Source: Alphaproteobacteria bacterium (GTDB lineage: Bacteria; Pseudomonadota; Alphaproteobacteria; UBA8366). Taken from it: DNA of 64,000 bases. The notes below the pieces were generated by a model. It saw only the letters and a program-made list of their open reading frames with translations, was not told the DNA's origin and made no database searches. Made by a program: the position numbers and the translations under genes. The stretch is taken from positions 114,198 to 178,197 of the forward strand of contig WHUA01000009.1 of assembly GCA_009377445.1 (NCBI GenBank), written 5' to 3'. Positions 7,856-15,937 of the stretch are shown here, piece by piece. How positions within the stretch are numbered: position 1 is the stretch's first letter; every line of letters starts with the position of its first letter.

Positions 7856-8730
7856 GCCTGGATCTCAGGCTGACCTCCGAAACGCCCGTCATCCTTCAGG
7901 GCATGGAGCGCGAGACGGGCCGGCGCTGGGCCGAGGCCATGCGCCGCTATGGCACGCGCGTCGCCGGCTGGGTCTCGCCCCCAGCCACGGCAGCTACGGA
8001 CGCCGATGCCGGCGGCCTGCCCGTCTTCCCGTCCTGTGCCGAGGCGTTGGCCGCGACGAGCGCCGAGGCCTGCGTTTCCATGGTGGAGCCCCGGCTCGCC
8101 GCAGACGCCATCCTCGAGGCGGCGGATACCGGGCTCCGGCTGATCGTTTCGCTCACGCCCGGCGTGCCGCTGCACGACGCCGTGCGGGTGCGCCGCCGCA
8201 TTCGCGATCTGCGGACCACCCTCGTCGGCACCGGCAGCTCGGGCATCGCCGTTCCCGCCGCGCGCGTGAAGCTGGGCTCGATCCCGGACCACTGCCTGGC
8301 GCCGGGCCGTTTCGCGCTGCTATCGGCATCCGCCAGCCTGGCCTCCGAAGCGGGCTACCAGATGGTGCAATCCGGGCTCGGCCAGTCGCTCTACATCGAC
8401 GCCGGCAGCCACATCATCAAGGGTACTCCGATGGAGGACCTGCCGGCCTTGCTGCAAGCCGACGCGGCGACGGAGGCGGTCGTCTTCCTGGGAACGCCGC
8501 GCGGCGCCGGAGAGGAGGAGTTCGCCGGGGCGATGCGGCGCTCCGGCCTCATGAAGCCGGTTTTCGCGTATGTCGCCGGGCATACGCTTGCCGACGGGGC
8601 GTTCGGCGGCTTCTGGCCGCCGCCGGGGACACCCGGACTGCTGCCGGTCGCCGGCAAGCAGGCCGCGCTGGAAGCGGCAGGCGCCGAGGTTTACAATTCG
8701 CTCGGCGCTCTTATAAAGGCCCTCAAATAA
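7852..8730 (+). CDS. Succinyl-CoA ligase alpha-subunit-like protein lacking the phospho-histidine
   Basis: A 292-residue protein with the length and layout of SucD: an N-terminal CoA-binding Rossmann domain (VILQGMERETG at 13-23, YGTRVAGWVSP) and a flavodoxin-like ligase domain (GFGQS-like GLGQSLYID, TEAVVFLG). The loop that should carry the phosphorylated histidine, MGHAGAI in SucD, is FGGFWPP here (251-257). The GEIGG segment that supports it is GTPRG (214-218), and GPNCPG is GTGSSG (126-131). A normal phosphoryl-transfer cycle therefore looks impossible. It may act by another mechanism or as a CoA-binding regulator. Confidence 0.7.
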   Translation: MSLDLRLTSETPVILQGMERETGRRWAEAMRRYGTRVAGWVSPPATAATDADAGGLPVFPSCAEALAATSAEACVSMVEPRLAADAILEAADTGLRLIVSLTPGVPLHDAVRVRRRIRDLRTTLVGTGSSGIAVPAARVKLGSIPDHCLAPGRFALLSASASLASEAGYQMVQSGLGQSLYIDAGSHIIKGTPMEDLPALLQADAATEAVVFLGTPRGAGEEEFAGAMRRSGLMKPVFAYVAGHTLADGAFGGFWPPPGTPGLLPVAGKQAALEAAGAEVYNSLGALIKALK

Positions 8731-8796
8731 AAGCCTTGGGGGCCGCCACCTGTAGTCATCCCCCCGGCGCCACACGCTTTCTAGAGGAGATCGGAG

Positions 8797-9963
8797 TTGC
8801 TGGATTTCTCGCTGACCAGCGATCAACGCCAGATGCTGGAGACCGTCGAGCGCATTCGCAAGGACGTGATCGAGCCGAACGCCATGCGCTGGCTGGACGG
8901 CACCTTCCCCTACGACAACATGAAAGTACTCGCGGAGGCCGGCATCCTGGGCATGACCGTGCCCGAGGAATACGGCGGCATGGGCGCCAGCGTCCTCGAC
9001 ACCGTGCTCGTGCTCGAAGAGATCGCCAAGGGCTGCTACGTGACCTCGATGGCGGTGCTGGGCGAGGTCGGCGTGCAATGCCGCATCGTCGCCACCTACG
9101 GCTCCGACGCCTTCAAGCAGAAATGGCTGCCCAAGATCGCCAGCGGCGACTGCATCCTCGCCGTCTGCATGACCGAGCCGAACGTCGGCACCGACCTCGG
9201 CAACATGACGACCAATGCCGTGGTCAAGGGCGACCGCGTCGTGATCAATGGGACCAAGACCCTGATCAGCCGGGTCGAGGAAGCCGATGTCTACGTCGTC
9301 TTCACCCGCGTGAACGGCGTGCCGGGCAGCAAGGGCATCGGCTGCGTCCTGCTGGAGAAGACGAAGGGCCTCAAGCAGACCGGCCGGTTCCAGACCATCG
9401 GCGGCGAGCACCTGGCCGAGCTGCAGTTCGACAATGTCGAGGCGCCGGTCGAGAACCTGGTGCTGAAGGAAGACTCGCTCCGGAAGCTGATGAGCGCCTT
9501 CAACACGCAGCGCTGCCTCAACCCGGCCATCTGCCTCGGCCTCGCGGAATCCTCGCTCGAGCATTCGGTGCGCTACCTGCGCGACCGCAGCGCCTTCGGC
9601 CATCCGATCGGCGATTTCCAGGGCATGCGCTGGAAGGTGGCGGACATGCTAATCCAGATCGAGGCGGGCCGCGGCCTGCTCTACCGGGCGGCCGCCACCG
9701 CAGACCCCTTCCCCGAGCCGACGCTGGCCGCGATCGCCAAGGTGTTCGTCAACGAGATGTCGATCAAGGTGTGCAGCGAAGGCGTGCAGGTCCACGGCGG
9801 CTACGGCTTCCTCGAGGAGTTCGCGGTCGCCCGCAACTACACCGGCGTGCGCTACGGCACGCTCGGCGGCGGCACGACGGAGACGCTGCGCAACCTGATC
9901 GGCCGCAGGCTGGTCGACCGCATGGACCTCGAAAGCGGAATCGCCGGACTAGAGTTCTTCTAG
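8797..9963 (+). CDS. Acyl-CoA dehydrogenase family protein with altered catalytic base positions
   Basis: A 388-residue flavoprotein with normal ACAD architecture: helical N-domain, FAD/substrate loop AVCMTEPNVGTD (122-133), GDRVVINGTKTLIS, and the C-terminal QVHGGYGFLEEF (331-342). Starting codon TTG follows AGAGGAGATCGGAG. In MCAD/SCAD the base is the Glu of YEGT; here that position is G358 in LGGGTTE. In isovaleryl/long-chain types it is the Glu of LER in helix G; here it is Q238 in NTQR. Neither usual base is present, so classical alpha-beta dehydrogenation is doubtful. It follows the SucCD-like pair by 66 bases and probably shares their acyl-CoA pathway. Confidence 0.82.
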   Translation: MLDFSLTSDQRQMLETVERIRKDVIEPNAMRWLDGTFPYDNMKVLAEAGILGMTVPEEYGGMGASVLDTVLVLEEIAKGCYVTSMAVLGEVGVQCRIVATYGSDAFKQKWLPKIASGDCILAVCMTEPNVGTDLGNMTTNAVVKGDRVVINGTKTLISRVEEADVYVVFTRVNGVPGSKGIGCVLLEKTKGLKQTGRFQTIGGEHLAELQFDNVEAPVENLVLKEDSLRKLMSAFNTQRCLNPAICLGLAESSLEHSVRYLRDRSAFGHPIGDFQGMRWKVADMLIQIEAGRGLLYRAAATADPFPEPTLAAIAKVFVNEMSIKVCSEGVQVHGGYGFLEEFAVARNYTGVRYGTLGGGTTETLRNLIGRRLVDRMDLESGIAGLEFF

Positions 9964-10007
9964 CCCGGCGACCCCGGATGCAACGCCTAGCGAGACCTAG
10001 CTGACCG

Positions 10008-11627
10008 CTACTTGGACAGGCGGAGCTGCGAGACGTTCACGGCGATGGCCTGGAACGCCGCCGCCAGCTCGGTGCCGCCGTCGGCCATGTAGACGTAGGA
10101 CGGGTCGGTCGCGCACAGCTCGATGATGTCCTCGGCTTCCGTCAAGCCGCCGATGTTGAACCCGACCGTGTAGATCAGGATGCCGGCCGTCTTCATCGCG
10201 GCGCACAACTGCAGGGCCTGGCTGTAGGAGCTGCCGTGTCCTGCGTGCTGCGCGGCAACGCCATTCGTGGCGTCCTTGTCGATCTTGTAGGAGTTGGAGC
10301 CGCTGCCGCTTCCCGAATCCTGGGCCACCACGCCGTCGGCATAGCCGGTATTGAACTCGCCGTCCGTCATGATGATCGCGACCTTCAGCAGCTCGTCGGC
10401 GCCGTAGGCGGCCGGCTGGCTGTCGGCCGGCCACAGGTAGCCGAAGTTCGGGGAAATCATGTACCAGCCCCAGGCTATGCCGGTCTGTCCGGCTGTCGAA
10501 CCCAGGGCGTCGAAGTCGTCGATCGCGTCCTTAAGCAGCGTCTTGTCGCTGGTGAGAGGAACGATCTCACTCGCCGGACAAGGATTGTTCGGCGCCGGAT
10601 AATGAATTCCAACCAGCGCGGTGCTGGGCGCGACGTCAGTATAGGCATCCGCGCCCGTCCGCTCGGTCGCGCAGGTGCTCGGCTGGAAGGTCTGCAAGTC
10701 GTCGTTCGCGTTGGTGAAGCGGAAATACTGGCAGCCTGTGACCGTACACCAGATATTTCCGTCCGAGCTGTAGTTGGAATAGCCCGAGCCGTCGATGTTG
10801 CTGCTATTGCTCTCGTTTCGAAGCTCGAACGTGTTGGCCGTCGGATCGTCGACCGAAAAGAACTTGTTGTTGAGCTGCCACATCCCGCTGACGCCGTTGA
10901 CGTATACCTTGTCATTATCCGCGAAGCCATGCGACGTCGCGCTGACGGCAACGGGATTGGTCTTCGTCGCATTGCTCATGGGCTTCGCGGGCGGTATGGC
11001 GCCGCGCACTTGCGCCGCGAAGGCGCCCACATTCACGCCGGCCGCGTAGGGAACGAGCGCCACCTTCGAATAGTGCGGGCTCTGGGAATCCTTGACGATG
11101 ATGTCGACCAGGTCCTTCGCCGCTTCCCTCAAATCTATGATCGGCTGGCCGCCCATCGAACCGGTGATGTCGAGCACGAGCGACACTTCGAGGTTGACCG
11201 AGCTCAGCTTCACCTCGGTATTGCCCCCGACTTCCATATTGTTCACCCCGAGCACCCGCATCAGGCTGGTGCTCATGCTGGCGGACGCATCGAGCGTAAT
11301 GGTGTTGTTGCCCGGGTTGACGACGACGGTGGGGCCGGTGATCGTCGCGCCCATGTAATTGTCGGGGAAATTCGCATGGAAGAATTTGTCGATCATCAGA
11401 TCGCGCTTCACCGGGTCATCCATGTGGCGCCCGCCGGCGAGCGCGGCTGAATCCAGCGCGTAGCTCAGCCTGCTCTTCATCAGGTATCCCCGCGCGGTAT
11501 CCACCGCGAGGCCGGTGAACGCAACGAGCGGAATGATCGTCGCGGCAAGGAAGGTAGCAATGCCGCCGCGCCGATCCTGCACAACGCCGAAAAGGGCGTT
11601 ATGGATGATCTCCACCACACGCTTCAT
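10008..11627 (-). CDS. TadG-like pilus-associated protein with VWA domain
   Basis: A 539-residue protein starting at ATG 11627, which has GAGGGA upstream; an ATG at 11660 lies in AT-rich DNA without a ribosome site. The N-terminus has the TadE/TadG pseudopilin pattern: a basic stretch, DRRGGIATFLAATIIPLVAF with one membrane helix (about 23-42), then AVDTARGYLMKSRLSYALD. A von Willebrand A domain follows, with its metal site D153-ITGSM158 and a second part (VAIIMTDGEFNTGY). The roughly 150 residues in between are inserted and unlike the family core. In Tad systems TadG is a minor pilin or anchoring protein. It is divergent from the flp gene. Confidence 0.85.
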   Translation of the reverse strand: MKRVVEIIHNALFGVVQDRRGGIATFLAATIIPLVAFTGLAVDTARGYLMKSRLSYALDSAALAGGRHMDDPVKRDLMIDKFFHANFPDNYMGATITGPTVVVNPGNNTITLDASASMSTSLMRVLGVNNMEVGGNTEVKLSSVNLEVSLVLDITGSMGGQPIIDLREAAKDLVDIIVKDSQSPHYSKVALVPYAAGVNVGAFAAQVRGAIPPAKPMSNATKTNPVAVSATSHGFADNDKVYVNGVSGMWQLNNKFFSVDDPTANTFELRNESNSSNIDGSGYSNYSSDGNIWCTVTGCQYFRFTNANDDLQTFQPSTCATERTGADAYTDVAPSTALVGIHYPAPNNPCPASEIVPLTSDKTLLKDAIDDFDALGSTAGQTGIAWGWYMISPNFGYLWPADSQPAAYGADELLKVAIIMTDGEFNTGYADGVVAQDSGSGSGSNSYKIDKDATNGVAAQHAGHGSSYSQALQLCAAMKTAGILIYTVGFNIGGLTEAEDIIELCATDPSYVYMADGGTELAAAFQAIAVNVSQLRLSK

Positions 11628-11969
11628 GGCGATTTTCCCTCGATCCAAGATGAATAACATCCCCGATTACAATAATACGCCAAGTATTACTTTAGCGTCT
11701 ACTATTTATTTTACTATTTATTAATTAATTATTAATTAACTATAATGAAAATGGCGAAATGTGATGCTCGACATATCGATTAAAATCTTATCTCGGCAGT
11801 ATATCGACGAATCAACTGGAGATATGTCCACCGTTAACCGATTATTTACTATATAAATTATTATTCCATTAACTACATGGGTATTTTTTATTTGACTTAT
11901 ACTGTCCACTAATATTGAAATGCGCCCCGTCGACTTTCGCGATTTTGCGAATCACACGGGAGTACGTCG
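11628..11969. promoter_or_regulatory. AT-rich divergent control region between tadG and flp
   Basis: About 340 bases without a gene, strikingly AT-rich in a GC-rich genome (runs of TTATTAATTAATTATTAATT at 11718-11737). It holds a perfect CtrA-type site, TTAA-N7-TTAAC, at 11725-11740, and a weaker TTAA-N7-TTTAC at 11834-11849. CtrA activates the pilin gene in Caulobacter through such sites. In AT-rich DNA the match could be chance. A GGGAG ribosome site sits just before the flp ATG. Confidence 0.5.
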
Positions 11970-12149
11970 ATGTTTGGCAATCTCAAGAATCTTCTGAAGG
12001 ACGAGTCCGGCGCGACGGCGATCGAGTACGGTCTCATCGCGGCGCTGGTTTCGGTTGCGGCTATCGGTGCCCTGACGGCCATGGGTTCGTCGCTCGAGTC
12101 CATGTTCAACACGGTGTCCGAGAAGCTCGAGACGGCGGTTGGCACCTAA
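11970..12149 (+). CDS. flp: Flp/Fap pilin component (major Tad pilin)
   Basis: A 59-residue prepilin: MFGNLKNLLKDESG followed by ATAIEYGLIAALVSVAAIGA. This matches Flp pilins: a short basic leader, cleavage after the glycine of ESG, and the conserved Glu-Tyr pair of the mature N-terminus (ATAIEY) next to a hydrophobic assembly helix. The mature subunit would be about 45 residues and forms the adhesive pilus fibre. The leader should be cut by the CpaA-like peptidase encoded 150 bases downstream. GGGAG lies about nine bases before the ATG. Confidence 0.95.
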   Translation: MFGNLKNLLKDESGATAIEYGLIAALVSVAAIGALTAMGSSLESMFNTVSEKLETAVGT

Positions 12150-12165
12150 GCCACTGCTCGTTTAA

Positions 12166-12238
12166 GGCCCCGGCTCGTTCTGCCCACCCCGGCCGGGGCC
12201 ATTGACGACACCGGGGCGGCTTACCAAAGCCGCCCCGG
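12166..12238. terminator. Two strong hairpins after flp (likely partial terminator/attenuator)
   Basis: The first has 9-bp arms at 12166-12174 and 12192-12200 (GGCCCCGGC/GCCGGGGCC). The second has a perfect 12-bp stem at 12211-12222/12227-12238 (CCGGGGCGGCTT, loop ACCA). No T-run follows, so it is not a textbook intrinsic terminator. Its place between pilin and assembly genes suggests mRNA protection and partial termination, giving more pilin than machinery. Confidence 0.6.
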
Positions 12239-12302
12239 AGTGGTCTGCCGTCAACCAGCGTCCGTCGAGCTTTCGTGCGGAACACAGTAAGGGCTGCAAG
12301 TC

Positions 12303-12878
12303 ATGCCCGCCGAGATGACCATGGGTGGTGCGATACAGGCGCTGTCGGCGCAGCCGGTCACGCTGACCGACGGGCAATACTTCCCCGCGCTCGCGAGCTT
12401 CGGGCTGCCGTTGACGGTCCAGGCCACGATCCTGTTGGCCGCGGCCGGGATCGTGACCTGGGCCGCCATCAGCGACCTCCGCACCAACATCATCCCGAAC
12501 AGCGCCAACGTCGGATTGTTCGTGCTGTGGACCGCTTGGGTGATCAGCGGCGCGGATGCAGCGGTCTGGTACTCGCTCGGCATCGGCGCCGCCGCGTTCC
12601 TCGTGGGGGCGGTGCTGTTCCATTTCGGCCAGATGGGGGGCGGCGACGTGAAGTTCCTGACCGTTCTTTGTATCTGGGCAGGCCCGGCCGAGGCCCTGCC
12701 CTTCCTGCTGCATGTCGCGTTCGCCGGCGGCGTGCTTACGCTGGCCTGGATCGTGAACGGCCATTTCGTCGCGCCGGCGCTGGGCCGCTTCATTCATACG
12801 GACGCAAAGCGCGTCGTGCCGTATGGCGTCGCTATCGCTGCGGGCGCGTACCTCTTGTACGCGCGCCTTTGGATTTGA
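12303..12878 (+). CDS. cpaA: Type IV prepilin peptidase, CpaA/TadV type
   Basis: A 191-residue integral membrane aspartic protease (A24 family) that removes the leader of Flp and probably of the TadE/F pseudopilins. The two catalytic aspartates are D58 (SDLRTNIIPN) and D115 (GGGDVKFL), each at the cytoplasmic edge of a helix. It has about five or six membrane helices and lacks the N-methylation domain of PilD. The roughly 40 residues before the first helix are longer than usual, so a later start is possible. ATG follows AAGGG. Confidence 0.9.
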   Translation: MPAEMTMGGAIQALSAQPVTLTDGQYFPALASFGLPLTVQATILLAAAGIVTWAAISDLRTNIIPNSANVGLFVLWTAWVISGADAAVWYSLGIGAAAFLVGAVLFHFGQMGGGDVKFLTVLCIWAGPAEALPFLLHVAFAGGVLTLAWIVNGHFVAPALGRFIHTDAKRVVPYGVAIAAGAYLLYARLWI

Positions 12879-12903
12879 CGATCCGTAGAGGGGGGATCTG
12901 AAA

Positions 12904-13854
12904 ATGAACACTCGCATGGTCGCCTTGGCAGCATTTGCCGTCATTTCGGCGGCCCTTACCTTTTTCCTGGCCAAGACATGGATCGATTCGCAGCGCGACG
13001 AGATGCGCCGCCAGCAGGAATCCATGAAGGCGCAGACGACCGAATCGGTCAACGTTCTGGTGGCCAAGGCTAACCTGCCCTCGGGGCTGATCCTGGCCCG
13101 CGAGCACGTCGAATGGATGCCGTGGCCCGAGAAGGGCGTGGCGAAGAACTTCCTGATGGAAGGCCGCGACAAGGTCGACGATATCATCGGGCACGTCGTC
13201 CGCGGCGGCATCATCGCCAGCGAGCCGATCGCCAAGGGCCGGGTCATCGCGCCGGGGGACCGGGGCTTCATGGCCGCCGTCCTGCATCCGGACATGAAGG
13301 CCGTCTCGATAAGGGTCAAGCCGGAGACCAGCGTGGCGGGCTTCGTCAAGCCGGGCGATTTCATCGATCTGCTTTTACTCCACCAAACGATACCTGCGAC
13401 TGCCGAGACGCCGATCGAGCACAAGATCGTCGAAACGATCCTGACCGATATCCGCGTCATCGCCGTCGACCAACGTCAGGACGACCTGAGCGGCGACGCC
13501 TCCATTTCGAAGACCGTCACCCTCGAGGTCACCCGCAAGCAGGCCGAAATCGTGACGGTCGCGACGCAGATGGGCCAGTTGAGCCTGATCCTGCGCAGCC
13601 TCGCGAGGCCCGACGCCAAGCCCGATCAGATCGCCAACGCGCCGGAGCGCCTGACGCGAACCTGGGACAGCGAAGCCAGCCGCGTCCTGCCGCCCGTCGG
13701 CACGGCGAAGAACACCGTGAAGGTCATTCGGGGCAAGGCTACGGAGCACGTCGCAACAGACGGCGCCGAACCCACGTTCGGCCGAGGCGCGGCCAGCGTC
13801 GCGACCGGAAGCGTAAATGCAGGCGCCAGCGCCGCGAGGGTGATCACGAAATGA
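12904..13854 (+). CDS. cpaB: Flp pilus assembly protein CpaB/RcpC
   Basis: A 316-residue periplasmic protein anchored by an N-terminal helix (about 5-22). A SAF-domain-like region (VNVLVAKANLPSGLILAREH, about 45-64) and the RcpC core (PDMKAVSIRVKPETSVAGFVKPGDFIDLLL) define the family. It is thought to link the secretin to the rest of the Tad machine and to bind peptidoglycan or stabilise CpaC. A strong GGGGGGA precedes the ATG. Its stop overlaps the cpaC start (ATGA). Confidence 0.92.
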   Translation: MNTRMVALAAFAVISAALTFFLAKTWIDSQRDEMRRQQESMKAQTTESVNVLVAKANLPSGLILAREHVEWMPWPEKGVAKNFLMEGRDKVDDIIGHVVRGGIIASEPIAKGRVIAPGDRGFMAAVLHPDMKAVSIRVKPETSVAGFVKPGDFIDLLLLHQTIPATAETPIEHKIVETILTDIRVIAVDQRQDDLSGDASISKTVTLEVTRKQAEIVTVATQMGQLSLILRSLARPDAKPDQIANAPERLTRTWDSEASRVLPPVGTAKNTVKVIRGKATEHVATDGAEPTFGRGAASVATGSVNAGASAARVITK

Positions 13855-15281
13855 ACCGCCTTATAGCAATCGTCATGCTGCTGTGCGGCCTGGTGGCCAG
13901 CACGGCGGCTTCCGCCCAAAGCGCCCACGTGGGCAAGGTCCTCACGCCGGCGCCGAAGGCGATCGAGCTGGCGCTGGGTCACGGACAGCTCATAAGCCTG
14001 CCGCGCGCGGCCAATGCCGTCTTCGTCGGCGACTCGAGCATCGCCGACGTCAGCGTCCGGTCCCCGCGTCTCGTCTACGTATTCGCCAAAGGGGTCGGCG
14101 AAACCACGGTCTATGCCGTCGACGACCGGGACCAGCTCGTCATCGGCCAACGGATAAACGTGGCGGCGAACCTGGACCGCGTGCGGGAGCTTTTCCGCAA
14201 GCTGCGGCCGAACTCGAACGTCGAAATCATGTCCGTCGGCCACCACTATGTGTTGACCGGCACGGTCGAAACGGCGGAGATTGCGGACGAGTTCCTGCTG
14301 ATCGCGCAGGGCGCACTCTCCACGAACTCTACCAGGCCAGACTTCGCCCAAACGAACTTCATCAACCGTATCACGGTTGTCGCGCCGAACCAGGTCAACA
14401 TCCGCGTCAAGATCGCGGAGGTGAGCCGGGACATCAACAAGCGGATCGGGTTCAACTGGGAAGTCATGGGACGCGCCACCGCAGACTGGATGTTGGGCTT
14501 CGCCGTCGGAAGCGATATCGTCCGCAACGCAGCGGGCGGAATCATTGTCCCGGCGGATGGTCAAGACCGTATAGCCAGTCTCTATAACGGTGAATCGGTC
14601 ACCGTCGACACAATACTGGATCTCATGGATGACGAAGGTCTCATCACTATCCTGGCCGAGCCCAACCTGACGGCCATGTCCGGCGAGACGGCAAGCTTCC
14701 TCGCGGGCGGCGAGTTCCCTATCCCGATTGCGCAGGAGGAGGGCAAGACGACGATCGAGTTCAAGCAGTTCGGCGTGTCCCTCGCCTTTACGCCGACCAT
14801 CCTCAGCCGGAACCGGATCAATCTCAAAATCCGGCCGGAGGTCAGCCAGCTCAACTCCGCGGGCTCGATCCAGGCGAACGGCTTCAACATTCCGTCGCTC
14901 ACGACCCGCCGCGCCGACACGACCGTCGAGCTCGGCAGCGGCCAGAGCTTCGCGATCGCAGGCTTGCTGCAGAACACGACGAACCAGAACCTCTCCGACG
15001 TGCCCGGCATCAAGGAGATCCCGGTTCTGGGCGCGCTGTTCCGCTCCGATGCGTTCCGGCGCCAGGAGAGCGAGCTGATGATCGTCGTGACGCCCTATAT
15101 CGTGCGCCCGACTTCCGGCCGGATGCCGCTTCCGACGGATAACTACCTGCCGCCGAAGGACTATGAGCGCTTCCTTCTCGGCCAGACTCACGTCGCGCAG
15201 CCCGCAGCGAAGAAGAGCGCGCCGCTCGATCCGACGGGACGTCCCGGGATCGCCGGGCCCGCCGGCTTCTTGTTGCAGTAG
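13851..15281 (+). CDS. cpaC: Tad secretin CpaC/RcpA
   Basis: A 476-residue outer-membrane secretin forming the pilus exit pore. I start at ATG 13851, coupled to the cpaB stop. The reading frame is open further upstream but there it overlaps cpaB. A signal peptide (1-22, ending ASAQ) is followed by the pilus-secretin N-domain (GHGQLISLPRAANAVFVGD), a BON-like part (VEIMSVGHHYVLTGTV) and the secretin core. The core ends in SDVPGIKEIPVLGALFRSD and ELMIVVTPYIV. The proline-rich C-terminus is not conserved. Confidence 0.95.
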   Translation: MNRLIAIVMLLCGLVASTAASAQSAHVGKVLTPAPKAIELALGHGQLISLPRAANAVFVGDSSIADVSVRSPRLVYVFAKGVGETTVYAVDDRDQLVIGQRINVAANLDRVRELFRKLRPNSNVEIMSVGHHYVLTGTVETAEIADEFLLIAQGALSTNSTRPDFAQTNFINRITVVAPNQVNIRVKIAEVSRDINKRIGFNWEVMGRATADWMLGFAVGSDIVRNAAGGIIVPADGQDRIASLYNGESVTVDTILDLMDDEGLITILAEPNLTAMSGETASFLAGGEFPIPIAQEEGKTTIEFKQFGVSLAFTPTILSRNRINLKIRPEVSQLNSAGSIQANGFNIPSLTTRRADTTVELGSGQSFAIAGLLQNTTNQNLSDVPGIKEIPVLGALFRSDAFRRQESELMIVVTPYIVRPTSGRMPLPTDNYLPPKDYERFLLGQTHVAQPAAKKSAPLDPTGRPGIAGPAGFLLQ

Positions 15282-15292
15282 GAGGAACGGCA

Positions 15293-15937
15293 ATGAACAA
15301 GACAAATAGGGGAATTCTCGTGCTCGCGTCACTGCTGCTCCTCGGGGCCTGCGACCTCAGGCTCAACGAGCATGTGATGAAAGCGCGGGAGAACAACGAT
15401 CTGCGCCAGGCCAACCGCGTCGACTTGGTGCAGTTCCATCACCAGATCAACTTCGACGGCGGCCGGAACAAGCCGACCGCGGCGGAGTACGACCGCTTCA
15501 ACGCCTTCGCGCACTCGATCAACCTCGGCTATGCCGACGAGCTCGTGTTGCGCGGCGGCGCGCCTTCCCGGCAGAACGCCCTCGCCGCCTATTTCGAGCA
15601 CCACAATATTCTCGCTGCCGTCAAGCTCGATCCCGGCAGCAAGGCGGAAATGGCGTCGAATACCGTGCAGGTCGTCGTGAACCGCCATATCGTGACGCCG
15701 CCCGCCTGCCCCAACTGGAGCAACTTCGACGGCAACGAGAACCGCAATACGCCAGGCTCCAACTACGGATGCGCGGTCGATGCGAGCCTCGGCTACATGG
15801 TCGCCAATCCCCGGGACCTGATCCAGGGACAGACGATGGACCCGGCATATTCGAATCCGATGGTCCGCACGCTCCGGGCCTACGAGGCGGGCATGGCCAT
15901 CCCACCGAAGAGCCAATCGACCGGAGGAAGCAAATAA
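15293..15937 (+). CDS. cpaD: Pilus assembly lipoprotein CpaD
   Basis: A 214-residue lipoprotein with a lipobox at LLLLGAC (C20), expected in the outer membrane as a secretin helper. The CpaD family pattern is clear at the C-terminus: PPACPNWS, then SNYGCAVDASLGYMVANPRDL. AGGAGG precedes the ATG by a normal distance. Its stop overlaps the next start by one base (TAATG). Confidence 0.92.
   Translation: MNKTNRGILVLASLLLLGACDLRLNEHVMKARENNDLRQANRVDLVQFHHQINFDGGRNKPTAAEYDRFNAFAHSINLGYADELVLRGGAPSRQNALAAYFEHHNILAAVKLDPGSKAEMASNTVQVVVNRHIVTPPACPNWSNFDGNENRNTPGSNYGCAVDASLGYMVANPRDLIQGQTMDPAYSNPMVRTLRAYEAGMAIPPKSQSTGGSK

Noticed and set aside
7533..10004. 823-codon forward frame crossing the SucC-like, SucD-like and acyl-CoA dehydrogenase genes
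   Set aside because: A different frame through three well-supported genes, Arg/Pro/Gly-rich and without domain content.
11640..11940. AT-rich stretch as a replication origin
   Set aside because: No cluster of DnaA boxes or origin-linked genes; its position between tadG and flp fits a promoter region better.
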